Assembly (NCBI GenBank): GCA_027487315.1
Contig: JAIYDW010000076.1
Location: 1-64,000, forward strand
Origin: Verrucomicrobiaceae bacterium
GTDB taxonomy: Bacteria; Verrucomicrobiota; Verrucomicrobiia; Verrucomicrobiales; Verrucomicrobiaceae
Direction: 5' to 3'
DNA: 64,000 bases
The notes below the pieces were generated by a model. That model did not search any database, was not told where the DNA came from, and saw only the letters and a program-made list of their open reading frames with translations. Position numbers and translations under genes: made by a program. Below are positions 24,514 to 33,436 of the stretch, in pieces. Each line of letters starts with the position of its first letter. Within the stretch, counting starts at the first letter, position 1.

Positions 24514-25671
24514 TTAGGCGGAGAGGCGGGCGGGTTCGGGTTGGGGGAGGAGGATTTGGGTGATGCGCTGGGCGGCGGTGCCGTCGCCAAAGACTTTGGT
24601 GACGCGGCGGGCGTGTTCGAACCAGTCGGTGTCGGCGATGGCTTCTTCGAGGAGGGGGGCGAGGTCGTCGGCGCGTTCGCCGACGAGACGTGCGACACCG
24701 GCTTGGACGCCTTCGGGGCGTTCGGTGTTTTCGCGGAGGACGAGGATGGGTTTGCCGAGTGAGGCGGCTTCTTCCTGGATGCCGCCGGAGTCGGAGACGA
24801 GGAGCCAGGCGTCCGACAGGAGGTGGACGAAGTCGGCGTAACCCATGGGGGCGGTGAGGATGACCTGGTCGCAGCCCATGAGTTCCTGGACGGCGGCTTC
24901 TTTGACGGCGGGGTTGGGATGGACGGGGAAGACGACGCAGAGGTCGGGGTGGGCCTGGGTGAAGGCGCGCAGGGTGCGCAGGTGGGTGCGCATGGTGTCG
25001 CCGAAGTTTTCGCGGCGATGGGTGGTGAGAAGGATCATTTTGCGACCACGGACCTGGTCGCGGAGAGAGTGGATTTCGGGTCCGGGTTGGGTGGTGGCGA
25101 GGGTTTGGAAGAGAGCGTCGACGACGGTGTTACCGGTGACGTGGATAGTTTGATCCGAGACTTTTTCGAGGATGAGGGTGCAGCGGTTGTGCTGGGTGGC
25201 TGCGAAGTGGAGGGAGGCGATTTGGGAGATGAGGCGGCGATTCATTTCCTCCGGGAAGGGGCTCAAGGGGTTGCCCGAGCGGAGGCCGGCTTCGACATGG
25301 CCGACGGGGATTTTGCGGTTGAAGGCGGCCATGGCGCCGGCGAGGGCGGTGGCGGTATCGCCCTGGACGATGACGTAGTCGGGTTTTTCCTGTTCGAGGA
25401 TGGGGTCGAGGCGCTCGATGATTTTGGCGCCGAGGGTGTTGAGGGATTGGCCGGGGGACATGGCGGCCAGATCGTGGTCGGGCTGGATGTTGAAGAGCTG
25501 GAAGAGGGGGGTGAGGAGGTCGGCGTGCTGGCCGGAGTTGACGACGATGGGGTGGCCGCCCTGGCGTCGGACCTCATGGATGAGGGGGGCCATTTTGATC
25601 ATTTCGGGCCGGGTTCCGAAGCAGAAGAGGACGCGAGAGGCGGTGGCAGTGGACGGAAATTGAATAACCAT
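24514..25671 (-). CDS. wecB: UDP-N-acetylglucosamine 2-epimerase (non-hydrolysing)
   Basis: From the ATG at 25671 the protein is 385 residues. It carries the family's landmarks in order: FCFGTRPEMIKMAPL near residue 20, VNSGQHADLL, VQGDTATAL, GHVEAGLRSG, LLTTHRREN and SDSGGIQEEAASLGKP. It interconverts UDP-GlcNAc and UDP-ManNAc, supplying N-acetylmannosamine for the glycan. Its stop abuts a GACGAG repeat tract. The AT-rich 200-base spacer upstream (25672-25873) probably carries its own promoter. Confidence 0.95.
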   Translation of the reverse strand: MVIQFPSTATASRVLFCFGTRPEMIKMAPLIHEVRRQGGHPIVVNSGQHADLLTPLFQLFNIQPDHDLAAMSPGQSLNTLGAKIIERLDPILEQEKPDYVIVQGDTATALAGAMAAFNRKIPVGHVEAGLRSGNPLSPFPEEMNRRLISQIASLHFAATQHNRCTLILEKVSDQTIHVTGNTVVDALFQTLATTQPGPEIHSLRDQVRGRKMILLTTHRRENFGDTMRTHLRTLRAFTQAHPDLCVVFPVHPNPAVKEAAVQELMGCDQVILTAPMGYADFVHLLSDAWLLVSDSGGIQEEAASLGKPILVLRENTERPEGVQAGVARLVGERADDLAPLLEEAIADTDWFEHARRVTKVFGDGTAAQRITQILLPQPEPARLSA

Positions 25672-25873
25672 AACCACAATAAATCACCAAGAGCTTGAGT
25701 AGGCAAGCAAAAGTGTGAAAATTATCGTTAGTGCGATTCAATTCTAAATTAAGCGGCGATTATGGAGGTGAGGGGAGGTGGGAATGGGGTTTTGAGCGGG
25801 GGCTTTTGAGGGAGCCTCGAGGGGTTCGGATGGGTGATGGAGGTAGCATTCTGGCGAATGCTCCTACGCTGGG

Positions 25874-27187
25874 CTATTTTGGAGGCAACGCGATTTGGAG
25901 GCGGAGGTGGCGGTGGAGGATGGTGGCGGTGACGATGAAGAGAATGGGGGTGATGGCGGCGAAGTAGCGGGGGAGGCCCGAGGCGAGGGAGGTGCCGCCG
26001 AGGTAGAAGGCGGCGAAGGCGGTGAGGATCCAGATTTCGGGCGGAGTGGAGCGCCAGAAGCGGAGGGCGATGAAGGCGGCGAGGAGGGTGGCGAGAATGA
26101 GGGGGAGGTGGAGGAAGATGAGGGGGAGGGGGCGGAGTTCTTCGGGTTGGAAGGAGCGGGGGAAGCCGAAGGCGAGGCGGGAGAGGTTGCAGAGCCAGTT
26201 GTAGGCGAAGCTGGAAGGGGTGAATTGGGCCTTGGCTTGAGCTTTGAATGCGGCTTCGCGCTCTGTGACGGGGAGTTTGAGGGTGCGTTCGAAGAAGGCC
26301 CGGTGATTGGGGGCTAGGTGGGGATCGTTTTGGGCGTCTTCGTAGCTGAACCAGTGGCCGTTTTCTCCGGGGTGATGGCTGGTCATCCAGTAGAGGAGTT
26401 CACCGCTGTTGGTGGACCAGCAGGGGAAGGTGCCGGTGACTTTCCAGGTGTGGTGGAGGTAGGGGGCGCAGATGATTAAGGCACCGGTGAGGATGAGCAG
26501 GGTGCGTTGGAGGGCGGGGCGCCAGGCTTTGAGAATGGGCCAAGCGATGAGGATGAGGACGCCGGTGGCGACGATGACGTGGCCGAAGAAGACGCGGGTG
26601 AGGGTGAGCCAGCCGAGGAAGGCGGTTGCGGCGGTGAGCCAGCGCCAGGGAATGGATGGAGAGCGGAGGGTTTGGCAGAAAGACCAGATGAAACCGGAGA
26701 GGCAGAAGAGGGCGAGGGGTTCGGTCATGAGCGCGAAGCTCATCCAGAGGATAGCGGGATGGAGACCGGTCCAGAGGGCGCCGAGGGTGGCCCAGATGGG
26801 GTTGGTGTAGTGGCGGAGGGTGAGGAAGACGAAGGCGGCGGCGCCGGTCATGAAGAAGGCATTGAGGAGGCGGGCGAGGAAGAGGGGTGCCGCGGAAGTT
26901 GCTGACTGTTGATTGAAACGAAAGCCCGACGCTTTGACAAAGGGAGCTAGAACCAAGGGGTAGCCGGGGCCGTTGACGAAGTCGTGGGGATCGAAGGTGG
27001 GGACGGGGGTGCCGAGGTGGTTGAGGGCGCATTCGACGTAGCGGCCTTCGTCCCAGATGAGTTGGTCGTCGTGGCGGAGGACGACGGAGATGGTGTTGGC
27101 GAGGAAGACGAGGAGGAGCGCTGAGAGGGTTGCTCTGGGGTGGGCGAACGAAGCGGAGAGACGGGAGAAGAGAGTGGGCTCGGCCAT
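25874..27187 (-). CDS. Glycosyltransferase family 39-like (ArnT/PMT superfamily) membrane protein
   Basis: The 437-residue protein has around 11 hydrophobic segments. The first loop contains IWDEGRYVECALNHL (residues 44-58) with the acidic DE pair (46-47) expected for GT-C enzymes of the ArnT/PMT group, followed by NGPGYPLVLAPF, a PLV-type pattern of the family. It probably transfers a sugar from a polyprenyl-phosphate donor in the periplasmic leaflet. It heads the operon that ends with the FAD oxidoreductase and includes WecB, a deacetylase and a GT2. Confidence 0.82.
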   Translation of the reverse strand: MAEPTLFSRLSASFAHPRATLSALLLVFLANTISVVLRHDDQLIWDEGRYVECALNHLGTPVPTFDPHDFVNGPGYPLVLAPFVKASGFRFNQQSATSAAPLFLARLLNAFFMTGAAAFVFLTLRHYTNPIWATLGALWTGLHPAILWMSFALMTEPLALFCLSGFIWSFCQTLRSPSIPWRWLTAATAFLGWLTLTRVFFGHVIVATGVLILIAWPILKAWRPALQRTLLILTGALIICAPYLHHTWKVTGTFPCWSTNSGELLYWMTSHHPGENGHWFSYEDAQNDPHLAPNHRAFFERTLKLPVTEREAAFKAQAKAQFTPSSFAYNWLCNLSRLAFGFPRSFQPEELRPLPLIFLHLPLILATLLAAFIALRFWRSTPPEIWILTAFAAFYLGGTSLASGLPRYFAAITPILFIVTATILHRHLRLQIALPPK

Positions 27188-27501
27188 GGAGGAACTGAAG
27201 GCTCAGTTCGGGGATTTGGCGAGGGGGAATTGTTGAATTGCGGGTTGCGGATTGAGTGATGATGACGAGAGGGTGGACGGGGCTACGGTTAAGGGGCGTT
27301 TGCTTTCGCTGGGCTTCGGTTCCCTTCGGTTCCCTTCGGTCGGTTCGCGGAGCGGTGACGTGCACTTTGGGGAGTGGCGGCGGGGCCGCGTTTTGGGCGC
27401 CAGCAGGCTGGCTGAGGGAAAGCGGCAGCGGGCTGCCGCAGTCCAAGGGGGTTTTAGCGAAGGGAGTCGTTCACCTGCGGAGGGCTGCAGCAGTCCAGGG
27501 A
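27188..27501. other. Intergenic spacer with REP copy E
   Basis: No gene recognised. It contains three TTCGGTTCCC decamers (27315-27345), the full REP copy E (27370-27451) and a partial tail copy (GGGCTGCAGCAGTCCAGGGA, 27482-27501) just before the sugar dehydrogenase stop. Confidence 0.75.
27370..27451 (+). repeat. REP element copy E
   Basis: Layout as copy A: GGCGGC-GGG-GCCGC, GCCAGC..GCTGGC, then the perfect core GCGGCAGC-GG-GCTGCCGC (27422-27439) and AGTCCAAGGGGG. Confidence 0.9.
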
Positions 27502-28689
27502 CTATTTTTGGGCGCGGTAGAGGGCGCCGTTCCAGTCGAGGACTAGGAGTTCGCCGTTTTTGTCGGGGCAGAAGGAGGTGGGTTTGACGAGGACGGTGGG
27601 TTTCTTTTTGGGGCCGGTGGGTTCGCCTTGGGGGCTGGTGTAGAGGAGGGTGTCGCTGGTGACTTTGCCGGTGTCGTCGGTGCGGAGGGCCCAGATTTTG
27701 CCGATGATGAAGTCGCCATAGATGTAGGCGCCGGCGTGGTCTGGGAGGGTTTTGCCCTGGTAGATGTAGCCGCCGGTGATGCTGAGTCCGGTGGCGTGGT
27801 CGTATTGATGGATGGGGTCGATGAACTGAGCACCTTCGGGGTCTTTTTCGTTGCGGAGGACGAAGGTGCCTTTGCCTTCGCGATAGCTCCAGCCGTAGTT
27901 GCCACCTTTAGTGATCCAGTTGATTTCCTCATAGAGATCCTGGCCGACGTCGGCGCACCAGAGGTTGCCTTTGGCGTCGAAGGTGAGGCCCCAGGGGTTG
28001 CGGATGCCCAAGGCGTAGATTTGAGGGAGGGCGTTTTTGCCGTCGGCGAAAGGGTTGTCGGCGGGGATGGAGTAGCGACCGGCCCAGTCGGTTTTATTGA
28101 CATCGATGCGGAGGATTTTGCCGTTGAGGGTGGCATTGGTTTCGGAGAGGCGGAGTTCGCCATTGCGCTTCGACATGTCGCCGACGCCGATGTAGAGGAA
28201 GCCGTCGGGGCCGAAGACGATGTTGCCGCCGTGGTGGTTCCAGTTCACGAGGGGGATTTCGATGAGGACGCGTTCGGAGGCGGGGTCGGCCTTGTTGGGA
28301 TCGGACTTGGAGACTTGCATCTCGGTGACGAGGAGGCGCTTGGGCTGCTGCTGGGTGTAGCAGAGGTAGAATTTGCCGTTTGACTTGTAGTCGGGGTGGA
28401 AGGCGAGGCCGTTGAGGCCTTCTTCGAATTTGCCATCGGGGGCTTCCATGGAGCGGGTGCTGAGGTCGAGGAAGACGGGGGCGGACTTGGCGGATTCGTC
28501 ATCGGGGAGGATGAGGATTTGGCCGCGCTGGAGGGCGAGGAATTGGCGGCCGGAACCGTCGTTGGGGATTTGGACGGTGATGGGGAAGGGGGTTTCCAGT
28601 TCCGGGTAGAGGCGCTGGAGCTGGATGAGATCGGCAGCGGGCGCGAGGGTGGCGGCGGCGAGGAGGGTGAGAAGGAGGGAGCGGAACAT
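27502..28689 (-). CDS. PQQ-type soluble aldose sugar dehydrogenase, secreted
   Basis: The 395-residue protein has a signal peptide (1-18, MFRSLLLTLLAAATLAPA). The mature region forms a six-bladed GDH/SGNDH beta-propeller (GSDH family): GLNGLAFHPDYKSNGKFYLCY, NHHGGNIVFGPDGFLYIGVGD, GIRNPWGLTFDAKGNLWCADVGQ, NYGWSYREGKG and ITGGYIYQGKTLP are the recurrent blade motifs. Enzymes of this family oxidise aldoses with PQQ in the periplasm; some relatives have no PQQ activity. It is transcribed divergently from proS and ends beside REP copy E. Confidence 0.87.
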   Translation of the reverse strand: MFRSLLLTLLAAATLAPAADLIQLQRLYPELETPFPITVQIPNDGSGRQFLALQRGQILILPDDESAKSAPVFLDLSTRSMEAPDGKFEEGLNGLAFHPDYKSNGKFYLCYTQQQPKRLLVTEMQVSKSDPNKADPASERVLIEIPLVNWNHHGGNIVFGPDGFLYIGVGDMSKRNGELRLSETNATLNGKILRIDVNKTDWAGRYSIPADNPFADGKNALPQIYALGIRNPWGLTFDAKGNLWCADVGQDLYEEINWITKGGNYGWSYREGKGTFVLRNEKDPEGAQFIDPIHQYDHATGLSITGGYIYQGKTLPDHAGAYIYGDFIIGKIWALRTDDTGKVTSDTLLYTSPQGEPTGPKKKPTVLVKPTSFCPDKNGELLVLDWNGALYRAQK

Positions 28690-28807
28690 GGCGTGGAAGG
28701 GAGGATGACGGAAAGTGGCGAGGGAGTAAACGATGAAATGCGCCGGGACTTGCGGCGCTCGTTGACCTGAGGCGGGAAGGCTTTATGCTGCGATCCTTCC
28801 AATTCCC

Positions 28808-30343
28808 ATGAGCCAAGACAAATCCGCCATCAGTCCCCGTCGCGAAGAAGATTTTCCGGAGTGGTATCAGCAGGTCGTTCGTGCTGCTGACATGGCCGAG
28901 AACTCGGAGGTGCGGGGGTGCATGGTGATCAAGCCGTGGGGTTATGGGCTGTGGGAGAACATTCAGAAGCAACTGGATGTGAAGTTCAAGGAGACGGGGC
29001 ATGTGAATGCGTATTTTCCGCTGCTGATTCCGCTGAGCTACCTGGAGAAAGAGGCGGAGCATGCGGAGGGTTTTGCGACGGAGTGCGCGGTGGTGACACA
29101 CCATCGGTTGGTAGCGCAGAAGCAGCCGGATGGGACGACGAAGATGATTCCGACGGGGGAACTGGCGGAGCCGTTTGTGATCCGGCCGACTTCGGAGACG
29201 ATCATTGGCGCGGCGTTTGCGCGCTGGGTGGAGAGTTATCGGGATTTGCCGTTGCTGATCAATCAGTGGGCGAATGTGATGCGCTGGGAGATGCGGCCGC
29301 GGTTGTTTTTGCGGACGGCGGAGTTCCTGTGGCAGGAGGGGCACACGGCGCATGAGACGGCGGAGGAGGCGATGGCTGAAACCAAGCTGATGCACAAGGT
29401 GTATGCGGATTTCCTGCGGGATCATCTGGCGATCCCGGTGATTCCGGGGGAGAAGACAGAGAACGAGCGGTTCCCGGGAGCGGTGAGCACGTTCACGGTG
29501 GAAGCGATGGTGCAGGATCGGAAGGCGATCCAGGCAGGGACGTCGCATTTCCTGGGGCAGAATTTTGCGAAGGCGTCGGGGATTCAGTTTTTGGGTCGCG
29601 ACAATCAGCGGCAGCATGCGTGGACGACGAGCTGGGGGGTGAGCACGCGTTTGATTGGGACGATGATCATGGCGCATGCGGATGATGACGGGATGATCAT
29701 GCCGCCGCGGATGGCGCCGACGCAGATTGTGATTTTGCCAGTGACACCGAAGCCTGATACGAGGCAGGAAGTGATCGATGCGTGTGAGGCGCTAGCGACG
29801 ACGCTGCGGGCGCAGACCTACGCAGGTGAGCCGCTGCGGGTGCATGTGGACAAGCGTGATTTGCAGGGGGGGACGAAGAATTGGGAGTGGATCAAGAAGG
29901 GGGTGCCGCTGCGGGTGGAGATGGGGCCGCGCGACATCACGAGTCGGAGCGTGGCGGTGAGTCGTCGTGATGCTGGGGTGAAGGGGAAGGAGATTGTGGG
30001 GAAAGAGGACTTTTTGCGCAACGTGACGGAGCTGCTGCATGAGGTGCAGAGCACGCTGCTGGCGCGGGCGACGGCGCTGCGTGACGAGCACACGAAGAAG
30101 CTGGAGACGATGGAAGAGTTTGTGGCGTTCTTCACGCCGAAGAATGCGGACAAGCCGGAGGCGCATGGTGGCTTTGCGCTGATGCATTGGGCGGGGAGCA
30201 ATGAGGATGAGGACCGGATCGCGAAGGACTACAAGGTGACGATTCGGTGCATTCCGCTGGGGGATGAGTATGCGGAGGAGGGGACCTGTTTTGTGACGGG
30301 GAAACCGAGTTCGCGGCGGGTGGTGTTTGCAAAGAGTTATTGA
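28808..30343 (+). CDS. proS: Prolyl-tRNA synthetase (short archaeal-type ProRS)
   Basis: The 511-residue protein has the class II aaRS catalytic core: RPTSETIIGAAFARWVESYRDLPL (motif 2 region), LFLRTAEFLWQEGHTAHET, and TSWGVSTRLIGTMIMAH (motif 3 with R). It lacks the large editing insertion of the bacterial ProRS type and starts EDFPEWYQQVVRAADMAE, as in the archaeal/eukaryotic-like form. It joins proline to tRNA(Pro). This form of ProRS occurs in several non-proteobacterial phyla. It is a housekeeping gene and lies between regulatory hairpins and the glucose dehydrogenase. Confidence 0.95.
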   Translation: MSQDKSAISPRREEDFPEWYQQVVRAADMAENSEVRGCMVIKPWGYGLWENIQKQLDVKFKETGHVNAYFPLLIPLSYLEKEAEHAEGFATECAVVTHHRLVAQKQPDGTTKMIPTGELAEPFVIRPTSETIIGAAFARWVESYRDLPLLINQWANVMRWEMRPRLFLRTAEFLWQEGHTAHETAEEAMAETKLMHKVYADFLRDHLAIPVIPGEKTENERFPGAVSTFTVEAMVQDRKAIQAGTSHFLGQNFAKASGIQFLGRDNQRQHAWTTSWGVSTRLIGTMIMAHADDDGMIMPPRMAPTQIVILPVTPKPDTRQEVIDACEALATTLRAQTYAGEPLRVHVDKRDLQGGTKNWEWIKKGVPLRVEMGPRDITSRSVAVSRRDAGVKGKEIVGKEDFLRNVTELLHEVQSTLLARATALRDEHTKKLETMEEFVAFFTPKNADKPEAHGGFALMHWAGSNEDEDRIAKDYKVTIRCIPLGDEYAEEGTCFVTGKPSSRRVVFAKSY

Positions 30344-30401
30344 GGGGCTGAAGAGTCCGGTGGTGGGGCGACCGGCTCGGTAGCCTGCTGCTGTGATGGA
30401 G

Positions 30402-30457
30402 GCAAGCCAGCGGCTTGCTCCACGGGCTGCGATGGGTGCAAGCCAGCGGCTTGCACC
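30402..30457. terminator. Paired hairpins between convergent genes (bidirectional terminator or REP-like)
   Basis: Two copies of a hairpin: GCAAGC-CAGCG-GCTTGC at 30402-30418, and GGTGCAAGC...GCTTGCACC (9-bp perfect stem, 30435-30457). They separate the ends of proS (stop at 30341-30343) and the VWA gene (stop at 30463). A third related hairpin occurs at 55694-55720. No T-run is present, so the ends may rely on the stems alone. Confidence 0.6.
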
Positions 30458-30462
30458 ACGGT

Positions 30463-32664
30463 TTAGAACGTGCCGGCGGCTTTGCGGCCGATCCAGAAGG
30501 TGGCTAGGAGGAGGATGAGGAGGGTGATCCAGGCGGGGTGGGACCAGAGGAGGACGCGCTGTTCGATGGGGGCGGGCTCGGGGAGTTTTTGGATGGCTTT
30601 GAGGATGGCTTCGGGGGTGAGGTCGCGGATGAGTTCGCCGCGGGTGAGTTGGGCGATCTCGGAGAGGATGTCGAGGCGGATGGGCTGGCCGCGTTTTTCT
30701 TTGGAGGTGCCCTGGACGGAGATGGTGGTGTCGAGGGATTCGCCGGCGTCGGCGCTGCTGAGGCGGATTTGGTGATCGCCGGGTTCGGTGGGGGTGAAGG
30801 AGGCGGAGAAGAGGCCCCAGGCTTCCTCGCCTGCGGAGGTGAGGCGGAGGGAGGTGGTTTTGCCGGAGGGAGCAGCGATCTGGGCGACCACGACGCCTTC
30901 ACGGAGGGGTTCGCCGGTCATGGCGATGACGTTGGCGTTGAGGGTGATGCTGCCGCCGGTGCGAGGGCGGTCGGGGGCGTAGAAGAGGCGGATTTTTTCG
31001 CCGCGGGCCATGTTGCGTTGATAGGCCATCCAGCGGACAACTTGGCCCCAGAAGCGATAGTGGTATTTGTCTTCGACACCGCGACGCCAGCGCCAGGCGC
31101 CGTCGGCTCCCATGAAGAGGATTTTGCCGGAGCCAAAGGTTTTGGTGACGATGAGGGGGATACGACCGAAGCGATTGGATTCGGTGCCATGGGTGGCGAG
31201 GACTTCGCTGCCGGCCTTGGCGCGGAGGGCGGGGCCATACCACTGGAAGCCGGGGAGGGTGGACCAGACGCGGGCGGAGGCTTCCTCGGTGTCTTCGAGT
31301 TTGGTGAGCAGGCTGCTGGTTCCGGCTTCGGTGAGGACGAAGCGGCCGGGGGATTCGGAGCCGAAACCGCGGGGTTGGGCGTCGTCCCAGACGACGGGGA
31401 GAAGTTCGTTGAGCGGGGTTTGCCAGAGGGTGGATTGGGAACCGCGCAGGCCGGGGAGGAAGACGAGGCCGGTGGCTTGGTCACGGACGAGTTTGTGGAG
31501 GGTGGCGGCTTGCTCGGGGGTGAGTTGATCGGGGGCGATGCCGACGTCGCCGAGGAAGACGACGTCGTAGGGGGTGAGGTCGTCTTCTTTGGGGAAGGTG
31601 GCGAGGTAACCGCGGCCGTTGCCGGTTTTGCCGAGGTCGGGATGGAAGAGGAGGGTGTTGACTTCGACACCGGGGTCGCGTTCGAGGGCATTGCGGAGGT
31701 AGCGGTATTCCCAGCGGGGGAAGCTTTCGACGATGAGGACGCGGAGCTGTTCTTTGCGGATGTCGAGTGGGGCTTCGAGTTCGTTGTTGTCGAGGTTTTT
31801 TTCGCCTCCGGTGGCTGGGATTTTGAGTTTGAGACGAACGGGGCCGGGGTCCTTGGGTCGCCAAACGAGGGCGTCCTGAGTGCGGGACATGGCGGGCAGA
31901 TTGATCTCCTGGGTGATGACCTCGCCAGTGGTGGAGACGGTCATTTCGACGAGGACGGTTTCGTCGCGAGGGAGGGCGCTTTCGAGGGTGAAGGGGATGC
32001 GGAGGGGTTTGCCGGCGATGGCGAAGGCGGGGACGTCGAAGCCGGAGAGTTCGACATCGGGCTGGCGGGTCTCGGAGCCGACGGGCACGGTCAGGACCGG
32101 GATGTTCCGCATGCGCAGGCGGGTGGCGGCGCTGGCGGGGGGCGGGCCGGTGTTGCGGTCGCCATCGGAGAGGAGAACGACGGCGGCGAGTTGGGGTTGG
32201 TTTTCGGCGACGGCGGCGAGAGCGGCGTTGAGATCGGTGGCTTCAGTGGGAGGATCTTCAGTGGAGGAGAAGGGGAGTTTGAGGAGGTCGAAGCGGTCTT
32301 TGAGGGGAGCCCAGACGGTGTCGTCGAGCAGTGGGGTGATGGCTTCGGCGCGGGAGCGGGTTTGTTTGGTGGTGGGGTCTTCGACGTCGCGGGTTTCCAT
32401 GGAGCGTGAGACGTCGTGGAGGAGAGCGAGGACGGGTTTGGAGTCGGGTTTGAAGATGCGGCGCCACTCGGGCTGGAGGAGCGTGATGGCGAGCGCGAGC
32501 GCGATGAGGACGCGGAGGGATTCGAGGGCGACAGTGAGGCGCTGCCAGCCGGAGCGTTTGCAGGCGAGGAGAGCGAGGGCGAGAATGACGAGGACGAATC
32601 CGGCGCCGACCGTGAGGGACCACGGTTCGGCGTTGAAGACGAGGGATTCGGAGGTGGGGGTCAT
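30463..32664 (-). CDS. VWA-domain membrane protein with CARDB-like and GATase-like regions
   Basis: The 733-residue protein has two N-terminal membrane segments (about 17-34 and 49-64), then a VWA-like region with a MIDAS D-V-S-R-S (ALLHDVSRSMETRD, near residue 80) and LLSDGDRNTG. The middle part (LRVLIVESFPRWEYRYLRNAL..) is like the GATase1-like fold found in large Bat-associated proteins, and a final C-terminal hydrophobic anchor lies at the end (WITLLILLLATFWIG). It is the last gene of the MoxR operon and probably scaffolds a cell-envelope complex. Its function is otherwise unknown. Confidence 0.75.
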   Translation of the reverse strand: MTPTSESLVFNAEPWSLTVGAGFVLVILALALLACKRSGWQRLTVALESLRVLIALALAITLLQPEWRRIFKPDSKPVLALLHDVSRSMETRDVEDPTTKQTRSRAEAITPLLDDTVWAPLKDRFDLLKLPFSSTEDPPTEATDLNAALAAVAENQPQLAAVVLLSDGDRNTGPPPASAATRLRMRNIPVLTVPVGSETRQPDVELSGFDVPAFAIAGKPLRIPFTLESALPRDETVLVEMTVSTTGEVITQEINLPAMSRTQDALVWRPKDPGPVRLKLKIPATGGEKNLDNNELEAPLDIRKEQLRVLIVESFPRWEYRYLRNALERDPGVEVNTLLFHPDLGKTGNGRGYLATFPKEDDLTPYDVVFLGDVGIAPDQLTPEQAATLHKLVRDQATGLVFLPGLRGSQSTLWQTPLNELLPVVWDDAQPRGFGSESPGRFVLTEAGTSSLLTKLEDTEEASARVWSTLPGFQWYGPALRAKAGSEVLATHGTESNRFGRIPLIVTKTFGSGKILFMGADGAWRWRRGVEDKYHYRFWGQVVRWMAYQRNMARGEKIRLFYAPDRPRTGGSITLNANVIAMTGEPLREGVVVAQIAAPSGKTTSLRLTSAGEEAWGLFSASFTPTEPGDHQIRLSSADAGESLDTTISVQGTSKEKRGQPIRLDILSEIAQLTRGELIRDLTPEAILKAIQKLPEPAPIEQRVLLWSHPAWITLLILLLATFWIGRKAAGTF

Positions 32665-32683
32665 TTAGGAGAAGGCCAGATTG

Positions 32684-33112
32684 TCATGGTCTGAGGTGTA
32701 GGAAGGCGAGCTTTGGAAAGCGGGTGAAGTCTTTGTCGAAGGAGACGATTCGACTGTTGGTTTGCATCGCGAGTGCCGCGAGGTAGGCATCGGTCCAAAG
32801 GTGATGAGGGATGGAGGCGGGTGACGAGAGTTTGTGGAACGTGAGATCGAGATTCGCAGGTTCGGAAAGGGAAACGATTTCGGGGAGGCGCAGGAAGGCG
32901 AGATAGGTTTGCCAAGCTTCGGCGTGGGTGAGCTTTCGCGAAAGCACGCGAGGGGAGGAACTGAGGCGAAGGAACCCGAGCATCGTGATTCGACAGAAGG
33001 CCCGTTTGGGGGTCGAGGGATCGTTCCAGTATGCGGCGGCGGCAGCGTGCAGGCTATGGTTTTCATCGACCAAAGCCAACCAGACGTTGATGTCGGGAAG
33101 ATCAGTGTCCAT
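32684..33112 (-). CDS. vapC: PIN-domain toxin (VapC)
   Basis: From the ATG at 33112 the protein is 142 residues. It has a first PIN acidic residue in DLPDINVWLALVDENH (D7), further acidics in HHLWTDAYLAALA and the late IVSFDKDFTRF, which is the usual PIN layout. It should cut RNA until VapB binds it. Its start overlaps the vapB stop by 11 bases (coupled). The pair lies inside the MoxR/VWA operon, 20 bases from the start of the next gene downstream. Confidence 0.85.
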   Translation of the reverse strand: MDTDLPDINVWLALVDENHSLHAAAAAYWNDPSTPKRAFCRITMLGFLRLSSSPRVLSRKLTHAEAWQTYLAFLRLPEIVSLSEPANLDLTFHKLSSPASIPHHLWTDAYLAALAMQTNSRIVSFDKDFTRFPKLAFLHLRP

Positions 33113-33389
33113 GAAGCTCTTGGAACTTGGCAATCTCCTGGTTTTCGAGAATGGCAGTGAGTTGAGCCTTACTTAAAGCTGGTGTTTTGCGGGTGCCGCG
33201 TTTGCGGGGAATAGCGATTGGAATCGGGCTGGCCGTTTCTTTTGGTGGTGCTGTAAATACGGGCAAGGGGCTGTGTAGGCCGGATTCGATGAATTGGGCA
33301 AGGAGATCTTTGAGTTTGACGCCTTTTTGAACAGCAAGCGTTTTGACCTCGCGGAAGAGATCATCTGGAATATCAAGAGTCGTTCTCAT
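33102..33389 (-). CDS. vapB: Ribbon-helix-helix antitoxin (VapB type)
   Basis: From the ATG at 33389 the protein is 95 residues. The first 40 (RTTLDIPDDLFREVKTLAVQ followed by KGVKLKDLLAQFIESGL) form a typical ribbon-helix-helix DNA-binding domain, and the C-terminal region (TAILENQEIAKFQELHGH) would clamp VapC. A perfect inverted repeat at 33401-33420 lies 12 bases upstream, the expected autoregulatory operator. An alternative start 33 bases upstream (33422) lies within the palindrome region and is less likely. Confidence 0.82.
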   Translation of the reverse strand: MRTTLDIPDDLFREVKTLAVQKGVKLKDLLAQFIESGLHSPLPVFTAPPKETASPIPIAIPRKRGTRKTPALSKAQLTAILENQEIAKFQELHGH

Positions 33390-33400
33390 TTGGCATTTTC

Positions 33401-33420
33401 GCATCAAAACGCTTTGATGC
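33401..33420. promoter_or_regulatory. Putative VapBC operator palindrome
   Basis: Perfect 8-bp inverted repeat GCATCAAA-ACGC-TTTGATGC, 12 bases upstream of the vapB ATG (33389) and 16 bases after the BatA-like gene stop. Position and symmetry fit an autoregulatory operator for the RHH antitoxin. Confidence 0.7.
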
Positions 33421-33436
33421 AAAGACTTGCGAGAGT